A stretch of 64,000 bases of DNA from Bradyrhizobium tropiciagri (GTDB lineage: Bacteria > Pseudomonadota > Alphaproteobacteria > Rhizobiales > Xanthobacteraceae): NCBI RefSeq assembly GCF_018130545.1, contig NZ_JAFCKF010000008.1, forward strand, positions 371,965 through 435,964. The letters run 5' to 3'. The first letter of the stretch is position 1. The number at the start of each line of letters is the position of its first letter. The notes beneath the pieces are model-generated. The model did no database searches. It saw only the letters and a list, made by a program, of their open reading frames with translations, and was not told the DNA's origin. Below are positions 17,497 through 27,282 of the stretch, piece after piece. The translations under genes and the position numbers were made by a program.

Positions 17497-19641
17497 CTAG
17501 GCGGCGCGGATGTTCGACAGGAAGCCGTCGATCTCCGAGCGCAGCACATCGGCCTCGCGGCGCAGCGCGTCGGAGGCGCTCAGCACCTCACCGGCCGCCG
17601 CGCCGGCCTCGGCCGAAGCGGTGGAGACGCCGACGATGTTGCTCGACACCTCGCTGGTGCCGCCCGCCGCATGCTGGATGTTGCGGGCGATCTCGCGGGT
17701 TGCCGCGCCCTGTTCCTCGACGGCGGCGGCGATCGCGGTGGTGACGTCGTTGATCTCGCCGATCGTGCTCGAGATGTTGCGGATCGCGGAGACGGCCGTG
17801 GTCGTCACCTCCTGCATGCTGACGATCTGCTGGCGGATCTCCTCGGTCGCCTTGGCGGTCTGGCTCGCCAGGTTCTTCACCTCGGAGGCGACGACGGCAA
17901 AGCCGCGGCCGGCCTCGCCGGCGCGCGCCGCCTCGATGGTGGCGTTGAGCGCCAAGAGATTGGTCTGCGAGGCGATGGTCTGGATCAGATCGACCACGAC
18001 GCTGATGCGCGCAGCGTTGTCGGCGAGCCCCTGCATCGTGGTGTCGGTGGCGCTGGCCTCCTCGACCGCCTTGCGGGCGATCTCCGCCGAGGTGACGACC
18101 TGACGGCCGATCTCGGAGATCGACGACGACAGCTCCTCGGTGCCGGCCGACACCGTCTGGACGTTGACCGAGGTCTCCTCGGCGGCGGAGGCCACCGCGT
18201 TGACCAACGCGCTCGACTGGTCGGCGGTCGCCGACATGCTCTGCGCGGTCGACTGCATCGAGTTCGCCGCGGTCTGCAGGCTGCCGAGCGCGCTCTGGAC
18301 GTTGGACTCGAACGCTGCGATCTGGGTCTCCATGCGCGAGGCGCGCTCGGCTTTGGCGGAGCGGTCCTTGTTCTGGTTGTCGGTGAGCTCGCGGCTTTCG
18401 ATCATGCTCTCGCGGAACACCTGTAGCGAATCGGCCATCACGGCGATCTCGTCGCGCTGGCGGCTCTGCGGGATCTCGGTGTCGAGGTCGCCGTCGGACA
18501 GCAGCTGCATCGAGCGCTGCAGGCCACGGATGCGGCGCAGGATGTTGCGCCCGACATAGAGCCAGACGAACAGGAACGAGCCGACCAGCGTCAGCGCGCC
18601 GAGGCCGATCATGACCGTGGTTGCGAGCGAGATCTGCTGCCGTGCCTGGAAGGTCGCCGTATCGGTCTCCTTCTGCACGGCGTCGACCAGCTGCTGCACG
18701 CTGATGCCGAGCCCGACATTGAGCTTGCGGGTCTCTTCCAGGATGGTCTGGCCGTAATCGATCGAGTCGAGTTCCTTCTGGCGGACCTTGAACACGCCGG
18801 TCTTGCCTTCGCCGAGCGCGAGCAGCTTCGCGGCGGTGTCGCGCACGGCAACGATCGCCGGATTGTTCGGCAGGTCCTCGAGGTTCGACTTGACGCGCTC
18901 GCGGCCGTTCTTGAACTCGGCTTCGATCGCATCGAGCGTCTCGCTGGATGTGGCCGACAGCGCCGCGGTCATGTCGGCGGCGATCAAATTGCCGACGGAG
19001 AGCACATTGCTGATCTGGCCGACGGTACGAGCCGCTTCGGTGGCATCGTCGGCGGAGACTTCGGCCGAGGCGAGGATGGCGTTGAGCCGGGTCTGCGCAT
19101 CGAGCATTGCGGGACCGGCGGCGGAGACGAAGGCGTTCTGCGCCTTGCGCAGCGCATTGTACTGCTTGTCGCGCAGCGCGCCGATGTCGAGCCGCTCATG
19201 TGCCGCCGAGATCAGGCTCTTGGTGGCCTCGTCGGTGTTCTTGACGTTCTCCTGCAGCGCGCTGACGACGGATTTGTCGGCGCCGAGCTCGATGATCTCG
19301 CCAAGCTTGGCATTGGTCTGCTGCGCGACCTCCTGCACTTTCTTGGTGCGCTCGTTCAGCGCATCCTCGCTCTGCACCGCGAGCAGGCCGGGCCCCTGGG
19401 CTGCGAGCGAGGCGCTCTGCGCGGACAGTTGCAGGCTGGCGGCAAGCCGCGGAATGTCGCGGCCGGAGAGATCACTCATGGTGCCGCCGAGCTGATGCAG
19501 TACGATGCCGGCGCCTGCACTGATCACCAGCGCCATGCCTGCGATCACGGCGAAGGCCGCGAACAGGCTGCCCCTGACGCCCATCTGCGGCAGGCGGATG
19601 CGCTTGAGATTTGGTTTGCCGAGCTTGAACCGAAACGCCAT
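17497..19641 (-). CDS. Methyl-accepting chemotaxis protein
   Basis: A 714-residue inner-membrane chemoreceptor. One membrane helix lies near residues 25-50 ([21 protein letters not shown]). A large Ala/Glu/Lys-rich helical sensor domain extends to about residue 335, then a second helix [24 protein letters not shown] (read as two pieces). A HAMP domain follows ([21 protein letters not shown]). The signalling domain ends with the hairpin tip [19 protein letters not shown] and [19 protein letters not shown]-type motifs, where CheA and CheW bind. There is no C-terminal CheR pentapeptide. The ligand is unknown. It is monocistronic and far from any che operon in this window. Confidence 0.94.
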   Translation of the reverse strand: MAFRFKLGKPNLKRIRLPQMGVRGSLFAAFAVIAGMALVISAGAGIVLHQLGGTMSDLSGRDIPRLAASLQLSAQSASLAAQGPGLLAVQSEDALNERTKKVQEVAQQTNAKLGEIIELGADKSVVSALQENVKNTDEATKSLISAAHERLDIGALRDKQYNALRKAQNAFVSAAGPAMLDAQTRLNAILASAEVSADDATEAARTVGQISNVLSVGNLIAADMTAALSATSSETLDAIEAEFKNGRERVKSNLEDLPNNPAIVAVRDTAAKLLALGEGKTGVFKVRQKELDSIDYGQTILEETRKLNVGLGISVQQLVDAVQKETDTATFQARQQISLATTVMIGLGALTLVGSFLFVWLYVGRNILRRIRGLQRSMQLLSDGDLDTEIPQSRQRDEIAVMADSLQVFRESMIESRELTDNQNKDRSAKAERASRMETQIAAFESNVQSALGSLQTAANSMQSTAQSMSATADQSSALVNAVASAAEETSVNVQTVSAGTEELSSSISEIGRQVVTSAEIARKAVEEASATDTTMQGLADNAARISVVVDLIQTIASQTNLLALNATIEAARAGEAGRGFAVVASEVKNLASQTAKATEEIRQQIVSMQEVTTTAVSAIRNISSTIGEINDVTTAIAAAVEEQGAATREIARNIQHAAGGTSEVSSNIVGVSTASAEAGAAAGEVLSASDALRREADVLRSEIDGFLSNIRAA

Positions 19642-19826
19642 TGCCCCTGTACCCCCTGGCCAACTACCCCGGCCACTACTCTTGGATGTTTCCCCGGCGC
19701 GGGAGTATCGGTGCGGCGGGTTAACAAAATCGGGAAAATTGCGACGATCTGCAGGATTTTTAGGGGCTGCCGTGCACAGTCGCCGTTCTGGTTCGCTGTG
19801 CGGAATCGATGCACGCGATCGGACGC

Positions 19827-19852
19827 AAAAAGGCCGGCGCGAGCCGGCCTTT
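19827..19852. terminator. Bidirectional intrinsic terminator
   Basis: Arms AAAGGCCGGC (19829-19838) and GCCGGCCTTT (19843-19852) around a GCGA loop, with A and T tracts on the two sides. It ends the minus-strand outer-membrane protein gene. Confidence 0.8.
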
Positions 19853-19880
19853 CCACTTTTGGTTGTGATCGTCCGTAACC

Positions 19881-20624
19881 TCAGTAGCGGCCGTAAGCGG
19901 GGCCACCAAGGTTGCCGAGGTTGAAGCGGTAGTTGAGGCCCGCCTTCACCGTGTGCTCGTCATTGTGGAAGCTGCCGTACTGCGCCAGCGCGCCCGGCGC
20001 GGTGAAGCGGCTGTCGCCGAAGTCGTAGTACTGATACTCGACCTTGGCCGACCAATTCGGTGCGAACATGTATTCGGCGCCGCCGCCGATGGTCCAGCCG
20101 TTGCTGTGGTTGTCGGTGAGCGCGAAGCCCGCCGGCACGCCGCCAAGGGTCACCGACTCATTGTTGTCGGAATAGGCGTAACCGCCCTTCACATAGATCA
20201 GGCCCGGACCCCAGGTGTAGCCGACGCGGCCGGTGATCGAGCCGATGCCGCGCTGGTTGTTGTTGTAGACATAGCCGCCCGGAAAGATCGCGTTGAGCTG
20301 ATGGCCGCCGACCCAGGAATACTGGCCTTCGAGGCCGATCACCCACATCGGCGACAGCTGCCAGTCGTAGCCGGCCTGCACGCCGCCCATGAAACGGGCG
20401 TCGGAATCGGTCAGCGCGAGGCCGTTGAAATTGTTGTTGCCCGAGAACACGCCGCCGAGATGGCCGCCGAGATAGAAGCCGGTCCAGTTGTAGAGCGGCG
20501 CGGCGTAAACAGGCGCGGGCGCCTTCTGATAATAGCCGCGGTTGAAGTCGGCGGCGTGAGCGGTCGCGCCAAGGGCAGCGACGGCAACAGCTGCGGCTGC
20601 GGTTGCGAGCAGGAACTTCTTCAT
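19881..20624 (-). CDS. Outer-membrane beta-barrel protein (Omp25/31-RopB type)
   Basis: A 247-residue outer-membrane protein. The start at 20624 has GGAG 9 bases upstream. A signal peptide [18 protein letters not shown] ends at AHA-AD, near residue 24. The barrel then opens with the family signature [22 protein letters not shown] (in two pieces), contains [20 protein letters not shown], and ends with [14 protein letters not shown] then GPAYGRY. Alternating hydrophobic strands fit an 8-strand barrel. Such proteins are abundant porin-like or structural surface proteins in Rhizobiales. It is monocistronic with its own terminator. Confidence 0.93.
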   Translation of the reverse strand: MKKFLLATAAAAVAVAALGATAHAADFNRGYYQKAPAPVYAAPLYNWTGFYLGGHLGGVFSGNNNFNGLALTDSDARFMGGVQAGYDWQLSPMWVIGLEGQYSWVGGHQLNAIFPGGYVYNNNQRGIGSITGRVGYTWGPGLIYVKGGYAYSDNNESVTLGGVPAGFALTDNHSNGWTIGGGAEYMFAPNWSAKVEYQYYDFGDSRFTAPGALAQYGSFHNDEHTVKAGLNYRFNLGNLGGPAYGRY

Positions 20625-20851
20625 GGGGCAGTCTCCGGACAAGTCATGAGGCGCAGCGTGAATGGCGCCATCCATGGCCGAGGGGGTAGCCCGCATTTGA
20701 ATAAAATCTCTCACCGAAAGGCGGTTTGGAGCGTTAAGTCGCACCCTTTGCGGCGAAACGTTTTGTTGTGCCTAACGAACGCTTAAGCCGGGATGAAGGA
20801 AGGCTTAATGCGCTGCGTGCGACACGCATGTCCCGCTGACCAAGCCGTCTG

Positions 20852-21172
20852 CTAGGTGAGCCGCTTGCGCACGTCGTCGCGCATCTGTTGGCGGAACGCC
20901 TCGCGGCGCGCGGCGCGATCCCCAACCGGAACGTCGTGGCGATCGAACACGTCGAACTTCTCCAGGATCGGATAGTGCTCGCTCGCCATCGCCAGCACGC
21001 GCAGCAGGCCGGCGACCTTTGGGGTCGGGCCGGTGACTTCCCACTTGCGCAGCTTCTCGGCACCGCCGGCCGCCGGCAGTCCGCACAGCTTCGCCATATC
21101 CGCCGCCGTCAGCTTCAGGCCGAGCGCCTCGCCGAGATGTTCGCGCAATTTTCTTAATTCTGGGCCGGTCAC
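20852..21172 (-). CDS. Small XRE-like DNA-binding protein
   Basis: A 106-residue protein. Residues 1-75 contain a helix-turn-helix of the lambda-repressor/antitoxin class: LRKLREHLGEALGLKLTAAD, then MAKLCGLPAAGGAEKLRKWE and a third helix near VAGLLRVLAMAS. The C-terminal 30 residues are charged. No toxin gene is adjacent. It might regulate the divergent 41-residue membrane protein gene at 21271, whose promoter lies in the 98-base gap between them. Function unknown. Confidence 0.72.
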   Translation of the reverse strand: MTGPELRKLREHLGEALGLKLTAADMAKLCGLPAAGGAEKLRKWEVTGPTPKVAGLLRVLAMASEHYPILEKFDVFDRHDVPVGDRAARREAFRQQMRDDVRKRLT

Positions 21173-21270
21173 GCCTGGGTCCGCTCCGCGACTTTTGAAG
21201 TGTGAAGTGAGTCACATGATGTGCTCGGGGTGCGGTCTATACGCCGTGCATGCGTCTCAAGGAAATCATC

Positions 21271-21396
21271 ATGCACGGCATCATCGAAAGCCTCAGCCCC
21301 GAACACGGACAGATCGATTGGAAATGGGTCGGCAGTGTGTTCGCGTTCTACGTCGTGCTGATGATCGGTGGGGCGGGTGCGCTGCTGGCGCATTGA
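21271..21396 (+). CDS. 41-residue small membrane protein
   Basis: A short gene with AAGGAA 7 bases before the ATG. The product begins MHGIIESLSPEHGQIDWKW and ends with a single hydrophobic helix (VGSVFAFYVVLMIGGAGALLAH, of which the first 20 are membrane-like). Predicted topology is N-terminus in cytoplasm or periplasm with one membrane pass. It is divergent from the XRE-like gene. The good ribosome-binding site and typical high-GC third codon positions support it being real. No function is known. Confidence 0.6.
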   Translation: MHGIIESLSPEHGQIDWKWVGSVFAFYVVLMIGGAGALLAH

Positions 21397-21428
21397 AGCA
21401 CGTCCTGCGACCCGACTAGCTCACTGCA

Positions 21429-21815
21429 TCAGCTCGTGAGCGCGCCGGATTGCTCGTGAACCTGATCGGCGAGCGTCTTGCGGCCGCGCCGGTTCAGCCA
21501 ACCCTGGCCCCAATCGCGGAGCTGCAGCAAGAGCGGACCAAGCGAGCGGCCCTCGTCGGTCAGGCTGTATTCCACCTTCGGCGGAATCACCGGATAGGCG
21601 GTCCGCTGGATCAGCCCGTCCTCCTCCAGCTCGCGCAATTGCTTGGTCAGCAAGCGCGGCGTGCATCCGGCCAGATGGCGGTGCAGTTCGTTGAATCGCT
21701 GCGTTCCGTCGAGCAGGTGATAGAGGATCACCGACTTCCACTTGCCATTGATCAGGTTGACCGCTGCTTCCATCGAGCAGCCGGGAACCAGATCGTATCG
21801 CCTCTGCTTCTGCAT
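21429..21815 (-). CDS. HxlR-family transcriptional regulator
   Basis: A 128-residue winged-helix regulator. The start at 21815 (MQKQRRYD) is chosen because the family begins there; a longer in-frame start at 21851 exists. Diagnostic stretch: CSMEAAVNLINGKWKSVILY (Cys then the Asn-Gly-Lys-Trp core), followed by LLDGTQRFNELHRHLAGCTP, LTKQLRELEEDGLI and VEYSLTDEGRSL. HxlR proteins usually control a divergent oxidoreductase and sense aldehydes or redox through the Cys. Here the divergent gene is the alcohol dehydrogenase-like protein at 21943, its likely target. Confidence 0.93.
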   Translation of the reverse strand: MQKQRRYDLVPGCSMEAAVNLINGKWKSVILYHLLDGTQRFNELHRHLAGCTPRLLTKQLRELEEDGLIQRTAYPVIPPKVEYSLTDEGRSLGPLLLQLRDWGQGWLNRRGRKTLADQVHEQSGALTS

Positions 21816-21942
21816 ATCGTTGACACTACGCTTTAGGATAGTACCGGCCAATTTTTACAGTATAGCGCACCCGGGTACTGCTCTCCAGATGGATCAGGCC
21901 GCTGACCTCCAGTCAGTCGGCCATGACCATGAGGAGATAGGT

Positions 21943-22932
21943 GTGTCGAAGAGCGTCAGGTTCCATCAGGTCGGCGTTCCGGAGGTGCTGACAATCGAAA
22001 CCATTCCGGTCCCGGTGCCCGGCGCCGGCGAGGTGCGCATCAAGACCAGGGCGATCGGGCTGAACCGGGCAGAGGTAATGTACCGGTCCGGTGCCTATGT
22101 GTCGGCCCCCGTATTTCCCGCGCAGCTCGGCTACGAAGCCGCCGGCATCATCGACGCCGTCGGCGATGGCGTCGACGGATTCGAGATCGGTGACGCCGTG
22201 AGCGTGATCCCGGCATTCAGCTTTGCCGAATACGGCATGTACGGTGAGGATGTGATCGCGCCGGCCCGGGCAGTCGTGAAGCATCCGCGCTCGCTGAGCT
22301 GGGAGATGGCCGCGGCCATCTGGATGCCGTTCGTCACCGTCTGGGGTGCATTGATCGACATTGCAGGGCTCACCAAGGGCGACGTCGTCGTGATCCCGGC
22401 GGCATCGAGCAGCGTCGGTCTCGCCGCCATCCAGGTCGCGCGATCGGTCGGTGCCGTGCCCGTGGCGCTGTCGCGGACGTCGTCGAAGGCCGATGAATTG
22501 AAAGCCGCAGGCGCCGCGCATGTCATCCCCACCGCCGAGCAGGATGTGACGGCCGAACTGCTGCGCATCACCGACGGCAAGGGCGCGCGCATCGTGTTCG
22601 ATCCGGTCGGCGGCCCGGCGTTCCAGAAGCTGGCGCAAGCGACCGCGGTCGGCGGCATCATCTTCATCTATGGCGCGCTGAGCCCGGACGCCACGCCGCT
22701 GCCCTTGATGGCCGTGCTCGGTCGTCACCTCACCATTCGCGGCTATGAGCTGTTCGAGGTCACGTCGCGGGATGACAAGCTCAACCAGGCGAAGGCGTTC
22801 GTGCTTGAAGGCCTCGCCTCCGGGCAGTTCAGTCCGAAGATCGCGCGGACCTTTCCGTTCGAGCGCATCGTCGAAGCCCATCGCTTCCTGGAGGCGAATG
22901 CGCAAATCGGCAAGGTGGTGGTGACCGTCTGA
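21943..22932 (+). CDS. Zinc-type alcohol dehydrogenase/quinone oxidoreductase family protein
   Basis: A 329-residue NAD(P)H-dependent medium-chain reductase. A GTG start at 21943 is chosen because AGGAG lies 6 bases before it. The N-terminal GroES-like domain has RFHQVGVPEVLTIETIPVPV and GLNRAEVMYRSGAY; the nucleotide-binding Rossmann part has VVVIPAASSSVGLAAIQVA and later FDPVGGPAFQKLA. The catalytic zinc cysteines are absent, which places it with zeta-crystallin-like quinone reductases. The divergent HxlR regulator at 21429 suggests induction by an electrophile or quinone. Confidence 0.92.
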   Translation: MSKSVRFHQVGVPEVLTIETIPVPVPGAGEVRIKTRAIGLNRAEVMYRSGAYVSAPVFPAQLGYEAAGIIDAVGDGVDGFEIGDAVSVIPAFSFAEYGMYGEDVIAPARAVVKHPRSLSWEMAAAIWMPFVTVWGALIDIAGLTKGDVVVIPAASSSVGLAAIQVARSVGAVPVALSRTSSKADELKAAGAAHVIPTAEQDVTAELLRITDGKGARIVFDPVGGPAFQKLAQATAVGGIIFIYGALSPDATPLPLMAVLGRHLTIRGYELFEVTSRDDKLNQAKAFVLEGLASGQFSPKIARTFPFERIVEAHRFLEANAQIGKVVVTV

Positions 22933-22977
22933 CGGTAGTGACCGTCTGAGGTCACACACCAATCTTGTGACGCAGCT

Positions 22978-23853
22978 CTAGATCAGCGCGGGACACCATG
23001 GCTCTTCATAAAAGTCGAACCCCGCGCCTGACCGGACGACGCGGATCAGGCCAGGGAAGTTGAGATGCGGCCCCGCGATCAGGATGTGCTCTGCGGCCGC
23101 CATGTCGAGCGTCTTCAGGCGCGTGGCGCGGGCCTGATCGGGGTCGGCGTCGAACGCGATGGTGACGTCCGGCCGCTTGATCTGCACGTCGGGCACGTGG
23201 GTGATATCGCCCCAGACCAGCAACGTATCGCGCCCCGACGATATCCTGTAGCCGCCATGGCCCGGCGTGTGGCCGGGGAGGGCGACGAACGTGATGCCCG
23301 GCACGACGTCGCCGCTTGTGATGGGGCGCAGCGCCTTGTCGTGGGTTGCGAAGGCTGCGCGGGCGAGCGCGAACATCGGTTGCATGGCTTCCGGCGCGGC
23401 ATTGGCCCGGGCCATATCCGACCAGAAAGCCAGCTCGACGTCCGACAGGATCAGTTCGGCATTCGCGAACACCGGCGCGCCGTCTGTGCCGACAAGGCCG
23501 CCGATGTGGTCGGGATGCGCGTGGGTCAACAGCACCGCGTCGATCTCGCCGGGAGCAACGCCGGCGGCGGCGAGTGCGTCCGGCAGCCTGCCGCCCCAGC
23601 CGTTGAAGCCGCCACCGCCGCTGTCGATCAGCACGGTGCGCCTGCCGTCCTGCACGAGGAATGCGCTGACGCTGAAGCGCGGATCGGGCGGGCGATGTGC
23701 GGCCGCCAGCATCGCCTCGGTCTCCGCCACGGTGATGTCGGCCAGCAGCTCGAAGCTGAGATCGAGGTAGCCGTCGTTCAACACCGTGACGACGGTGTCT
23801 CCGACGCGGCGGCGGTTGAGGCCCAGGGCCTGCGAGGTTGGACGGCTGGACAT
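22978..23853 (-). CDS. Metallo-beta-lactamase-fold hydrolase (lactonase-like)
   Basis: A 291-residue protein. The ATG at 23853 has AGGAG 6 bases upstream. The zinc motif LLTHAHPDHIGGLVG is near residues 105-118, and later ligands sit in LPGHTPGHGGYRI and WGDITHVPD. This arrangement resembles the quorum-quenching lactonase/MBL hydrolase group. No signal peptide, so it should be cytoplasmic. It is divergent from a LysR regulator at 24001, which probably controls it. The substrate is not known. Confidence 0.9.
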   Translation of the reverse strand: MSSRPTSQALGLNRRRVGDTVVTVLNDGYLDLSFELLADITVAETEAMLAAAHRPPDPRFSVSAFLVQDGRRTVLIDSGGGGFNGWGGRLPDALAAAGVAPGEIDAVLLTHAHPDHIGGLVGTDGAPVFANAELILSDVELAFWSDMARANAAPEAMQPMFALARAAFATHDKALRPITSGDVVPGITFVALPGHTPGHGGYRISSGRDTLLVWGDITHVPDVQIKRPDVTIAFDADPDQARATRLKTLDMAAAEHILIAGPHLNFPGLIRVVRSGAGFDFYEEPWCPALI

Positions 23854-24000
23854 GCGGATCTCCTGTTGAGGTGCGATCGCCGCTCTGTCGCATTGGAGAC
23901 GGTCCGCCGGCGCAGAGCATTCGATTGCCTCATTCATGAGCCCGCTTCATTGAGAGAAAAACACGCCGTTCGGCACGTCAGAATGAACCAGGGGTTTGCA

Positions 24001-24888
24001 ATGGACCGCCTTCTCAGCATGGGAGTGTTCGTCAAGGCCGTCGAGCTCGGCTCGTTCGCAGCCGCCGCCACTGCCTGCGGCATCTCGGCGCCGATGGCCG
24101 GCAAACACATCCGTTCCCTGGAGGCGCATCTGGGCGCGACCCTCGTGCATCGTACGACCCGCAAGATGGCGCTCAGCGATCTCGGCCGCGCCTATTTCGA
24201 GCGTTGCAAGGCGGTGCTTTCGGAGGCGCATGCGGCCGATGCCATGGTCAAGGACCATCTCGGCGCGGTCAGGGGAACGCTGCGCATCACGCTCCCCGTG
24301 ATCTACGGGCGCATGCTGATCGCGCCGTTGCTGGTCCAGCTCGCGACCAAACATCCCACGCTCGATCTCGTGCTGTCGTTCAGCGACCGGCCGAGCGATC
24401 TGCTCCGCGAGGGCTACGATCTGAGTGTGCGAAGCGGACTTCCGGCCGACGGCGGTGGTCTGATCAGCCGGAAGCTTGCGGAATATCCGATGGTCGTGTG
24501 TGCCGCGCCTGACTACGCCAGTACGCGGCCGCTGCAGGAACCGGCGCAGCTCGCCGACCATCATGGCATCTTCTACAGCCGCTCGGGCCGGCCAAGACCG
24601 TGGCGCTTCCCGCGCGAGGGTGGGGCTGAGCTCGAGGTCATGCCACGCAAACGGCTGTTGCTCGACGATCTCCAGAGTATCGTCGACGCCACCGAGGCCG
24701 GAATGGGCTTCGCCTGTTTGCCGCGGTGGATTGTCGAGGATCGGCTGGAGGCTGGTCGCCTGGTGCCGGTTCTGACCGATCACGCGGCGTTGCGGTTGAG
24801 CTATTTCCTGGTCTGGCCGGAGGCCCAGTTCCTGCCACTCCGCACCCGGGTCGCGATCGATGCGATTGCCCGGCAGCTCGCAGCCTGA
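24001..24888 (+). CDS. LysR-family transcriptional regulator
   Basis: A 295-residue regulator with an N-terminal winged helix (MDRLLSMGVFVKAVELGSFA, then ACGISAPMAGKHIRSLEAHL and HRTTRKMALSDLG) and a C-terminal periplasmic-binding-protein-like sensor domain beginning at about residue 90 (GTLRITLPVIYGRMLIAPLL). The PMAGKHI variant is slightly unlike the common PSAVSRQI recognition helix, as in other members of this alphaproteobacterial group. It lies divergent from the MBL hydrolase, the classic LysR layout. Inducer unknown. Confidence 0.94.
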   Translation: MDRLLSMGVFVKAVELGSFAAAATACGISAPMAGKHIRSLEAHLGATLVHRTTRKMALSDLGRAYFERCKAVLSEAHAADAMVKDHLGAVRGTLRITLPVIYGRMLIAPLLVQLATKHPTLDLVLSFSDRPSDLLREGYDLSVRSGLPADGGGLISRKLAEYPMVVCAAPDYASTRPLQEPAQLADHHGIFYSRSGRPRPWRFPREGGAELEVMPRKRLLLDDLQSIVDATEAGMGFACLPRWIVEDRLEAGRLVPVLTDHAALRLSYFLVWPEAQFLPLRTRVAIDAIARQLAA

Positions 24889-24945
24889 GCCGCGCGGCCG
24901 GGCCCGATTTCGTCGGTAAGTGACTGATGTGTCAGGGGAAAGGGA

Positions 24946-25020
24946 TGGTGCTGCCAGACAGGATTGAACTGTCGACCTCTCCATTACCAATGGAGTGCTC
25001 TACCACTGAGCTACGGCAGC
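24946..25020 (-). tRNA. tRNA-Thr (anticodon GGT)
   Basis: On the minus strand a 75-base cloverleaf is seen: acceptor GCTGCCG pairs with TGGCAGC, D arm GCTCAGTGGTAGAGC, anticodon stem CTCCA/TGGAG with loop TTGGTAA giving GGT, T arm GACAG-TTCAATC-CTGTC, and an encoded CCA end. Confidence 0.97.
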
Positions 25021-25306
25021 ATGCCCGGGAATTAGAATCGGCCCCTCGAGGCCCGTCCAAGCGGGGCGGTTCTTGCCACAAGGCCCCCTCAGGCGCAAGC
25101 AAAAGGGTGGCCGTTAAATCGGTGGAAATTGCGCTCGGTGCTGCGGATCCCTCTGAATCCCGCCCATCTGGGCCTGATTTGGTTCCCGACTGCCGATTTG
25201 CTGCGAATCGGACGGCTTCATGCAACTGGCCGACCGGGCAGGGTGCGCGGGCATCCGCCATTGGCTATGTTCGCCTTGCGGCAGGCGACGGTTCGAGAGT
25301 TTTGCA

Positions 25307-25534
25307 ATGACAGGCGAGCGGGACAGAGGCGGCGGGCAGGCCGGAGCCCGCGTGAAGGATTCGCGACAGGATCGTCTCAAGCTCGCGCTGCGCGAAAACC
25401 TCAAGCGGCGGAAGTCGCAGGCGCGCGGTCGTGACGATGCAGCCTCTTCCGAACTCGCCCAAGGCTCGCTAGATCACGGCTCGCTAGATGACGGCTCGCT
25501 GGATGACGCCGGCGGAAACGGGCCGGGCCGCTAA
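25307..25534 (+). CDS. Small conserved basic protein of unknown function
   Basis: A 75-residue hydrophilic protein. The first half is highly basic (DSRQDRLKLALRENLKRRKS is the recognisable core); the second half has an acidic tandem motif with LDHGSLDDGSLDD near residues 55-67. I recall similar small proteins beside murA in Rhizobiales. Here murA is not adjacent; a 6-kb set of accessory metabolic genes follows instead. It lies after the tRNA-Thr gene. No function is known. Confidence 0.6.
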   Translation: MTGERDRGGGQAGARVKDSRQDRLKLALRENLKRRKSQARGRDDAASSELAQGSLDHGSLDDGSLDDAGGNGPGR

Positions 25535-25576
25535 CCCGACTCCTATGTGTGGTGCAAAGAGAAGCGGGACGCCGAC

Positions 25577-27274
25577 ATGGCTATCGATGAGACGACGATC
25601 AATCGGCTGAGCGCGACCGCCTACGCCTTCCCGCGCCATGAGCAGACCTTTCCGACGCTGACCGCGCACGAGATCGAGCGGATGCGCCGCTTCGGCGAGC
25701 CGCGTTCGTATCAGGACGGCGAAGCGCTGTTCGAGACCGGCACGCCGGGGCCCGGCATGTTCGTGGTGCTGTCGGGCAATGTCGCGATCACCCAGCGCGA
25801 CGGCCTCGGCCATGTCACGCCGATCATCGATCAGGGGCCGGGGCAGTTTCTTGCCGAGATCGGCCAGCTCTCCGGCCGCCCGGCGCTGGTCGACGGCCAT
25901 GCCGACGGTGCTGTTGAGACGCTGCTGCTGCCGCCCGAGCGGCTGCGCGCGCTGCTGGTCGCCGAGGCCGACCTTGGCGAGCGCATCATGCGTGCGCTGA
26001 TCCTGCGCCGTGTCAGCTTGATCCAGGGCGGCGCCGGCGGGCCGGTGCTGATCGGCTCGGCGTCGGTCGGCAACATGGCGCCGCTGCAAAACTTCCTGGC
26101 GCGCAACGGCCAGCCGCATCACGTGCTCGATCCCGAGACCGACAAGGATGCCGCCGACCTCGTCGCGCGCTATTCGCCGACGCGCGCCGAGCTACCGCTG
26201 GTGGTCTGTCCCAACGGCACCGTGCTGCGCAATCCCTCGGAGATCGCGCTGGCGATGGCGCTCGGCATGATCGGCAACAGCGCGCAGGACAAGCTCTACG
26301 ATGTCGCGGTGGTCGGCAGCGGCCCGGCCGGGCTCGCCACCGCGGTCTATGCGGCCTCCGAGGGGCTGTCGGTTGCGGTGTTCGATTCCCGCGCCTTCGG
26401 CGGCCAGGCCGGCGCCAGCATGCGGATCGAGAACTATCTGGGATTCCCGACCGGCATCTCCGGCCAGGCGCTGGCCGGCCGCGCCTTCAACCAGGCGCAG
26501 AAATTCGGCGCCGAGATGCTGATCCCGGTCTCGATCAAATCGCTGGACTGCACGCAGGCGTCGGGCGCGTTCACGCTCGCCACCGGATGCGGGCATACGC
26601 TGCGCGCCAGGTCGGTGGTGGTCGCAAGCGGCGCGCGCTACCGCCGGCCGGTGATCGACAATCTCGAGAGCTATGAGGGCCGCGGCGTCTGGTACTGGGC
26701 CTCGCCGATCGAGGCGCGGCTGTGCGCCAATCAGGACGTCGTGCTGGTCGGCGGCGGCAACTCCGCGGGCCAGGCGGCGGTGTACCTGTCGGCGCATGCA
26801 CGCAAGGTCAACATGATGATCCGCGGCGGCGGGCTGGGTGCCAGCATGTCGCGCTATCTGATCGAGCGCATCGAGGCGACGCCGAATATCGAATTGATGT
26901 TCAACACTGAGGTGGTCGGGCTCGACGGCACGGAGACGCTGGAGCGCGTGCGCTGGCGCAGCCGGCTCGCGCCCGACGAGTTCACCATGGATATCCGCAA
27001 TCTCTTTCTGTTCGTCGGCGCCGATCCGGCGACCGGCTGGCTCGAGGGCTGCGGCGTGCAGGTGGATCGGGGCGGCTTCGTGATGACCGGTGTGCAGAAC
27101 GGCGAAGGCGCGCGCGCCGTGCCGCTGCTCGAGACCACGGTGCCCGGCGTGTTCGCGGTCGGCGACGTCCGCTCCGGCTCGGTCAAGCGCGTCGGCGGCG
27201 CCATTGGCGAAGGCGCGCAGGTCGTCGCGGCGCTGCACGGCTATCTCGCCGATGCCGGCAGTCCGTCGCTTTAG
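25577..27274 (+). CDS. Cyclic-nucleotide-binding domain fused to thioredoxin-reductase-like flavoprotein
   Basis: A 565-residue cytoplasmic protein. Residues about 35-160 form a Crp-like cyclic-nucleotide-binding fold (GEALFETGTPGPGMFVVLSG), though the Arg-Ala cassette contacting the phosphate is replaced by GQLSGRPALVDG. A linker of about 80 residues follows. From about 245 it is a thioredoxin-reductase-like enzyme with the FAD motif VVGSGPAGLATAVYA and NAD(P)H motif VLVGGGNSAGQAAVYL. The redox CxxC of true thioredoxin reductase is missing; the matching site reads WYWASPIEARLC. It probably moves electrons by another route. It is translationally coupled to the UBP zinc-finger gene 8 bases downstream. 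Confidence 0.9.
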   Translation: MAIDETTINRLSATAYAFPRHEQTFPTLTAHEIERMRRFGEPRSYQDGEALFETGTPGPGMFVVLSGNVAITQRDGLGHVTPIIDQGPGQFLAEIGQLSGRPALVDGHADGAVETLLLPPERLRALLVAEADLGERIMRALILRRVSLIQGGAGGPVLIGSASVGNMAPLQNFLARNGQPHHVLDPETDKDAADLVARYSPTRAELPLVVCPNGTVLRNPSEIALAMALGMIGNSAQDKLYDVAVVGSGPAGLATAVYAASEGLSVAVFDSRAFGGQAGASMRIENYLGFPTGISGQALAGRAFNQAQKFGAEMLIPVSIKSLDCTQASGAFTLATGCGHTLRARSVVVASGARYRRPVIDNLESYEGRGVWYWASPIEARLCANQDVVLVGGGNSAGQAAVYLSAHARKVNMMIRGGGLGASMSRYLIERIEATPNIELMFNTEVVGLDGTETLERVRWRSRLAPDEFTMDIRNLFLFVGADPATGWLEGCGVQVDRGGFVMTGVQNGEGARAVPLLETTVPGVFAVGDVRSGSVKRVGGAIGEGAQVVAALHGYLADAGSPSL

Positions 27275-27282
27275 GAGGCTCG

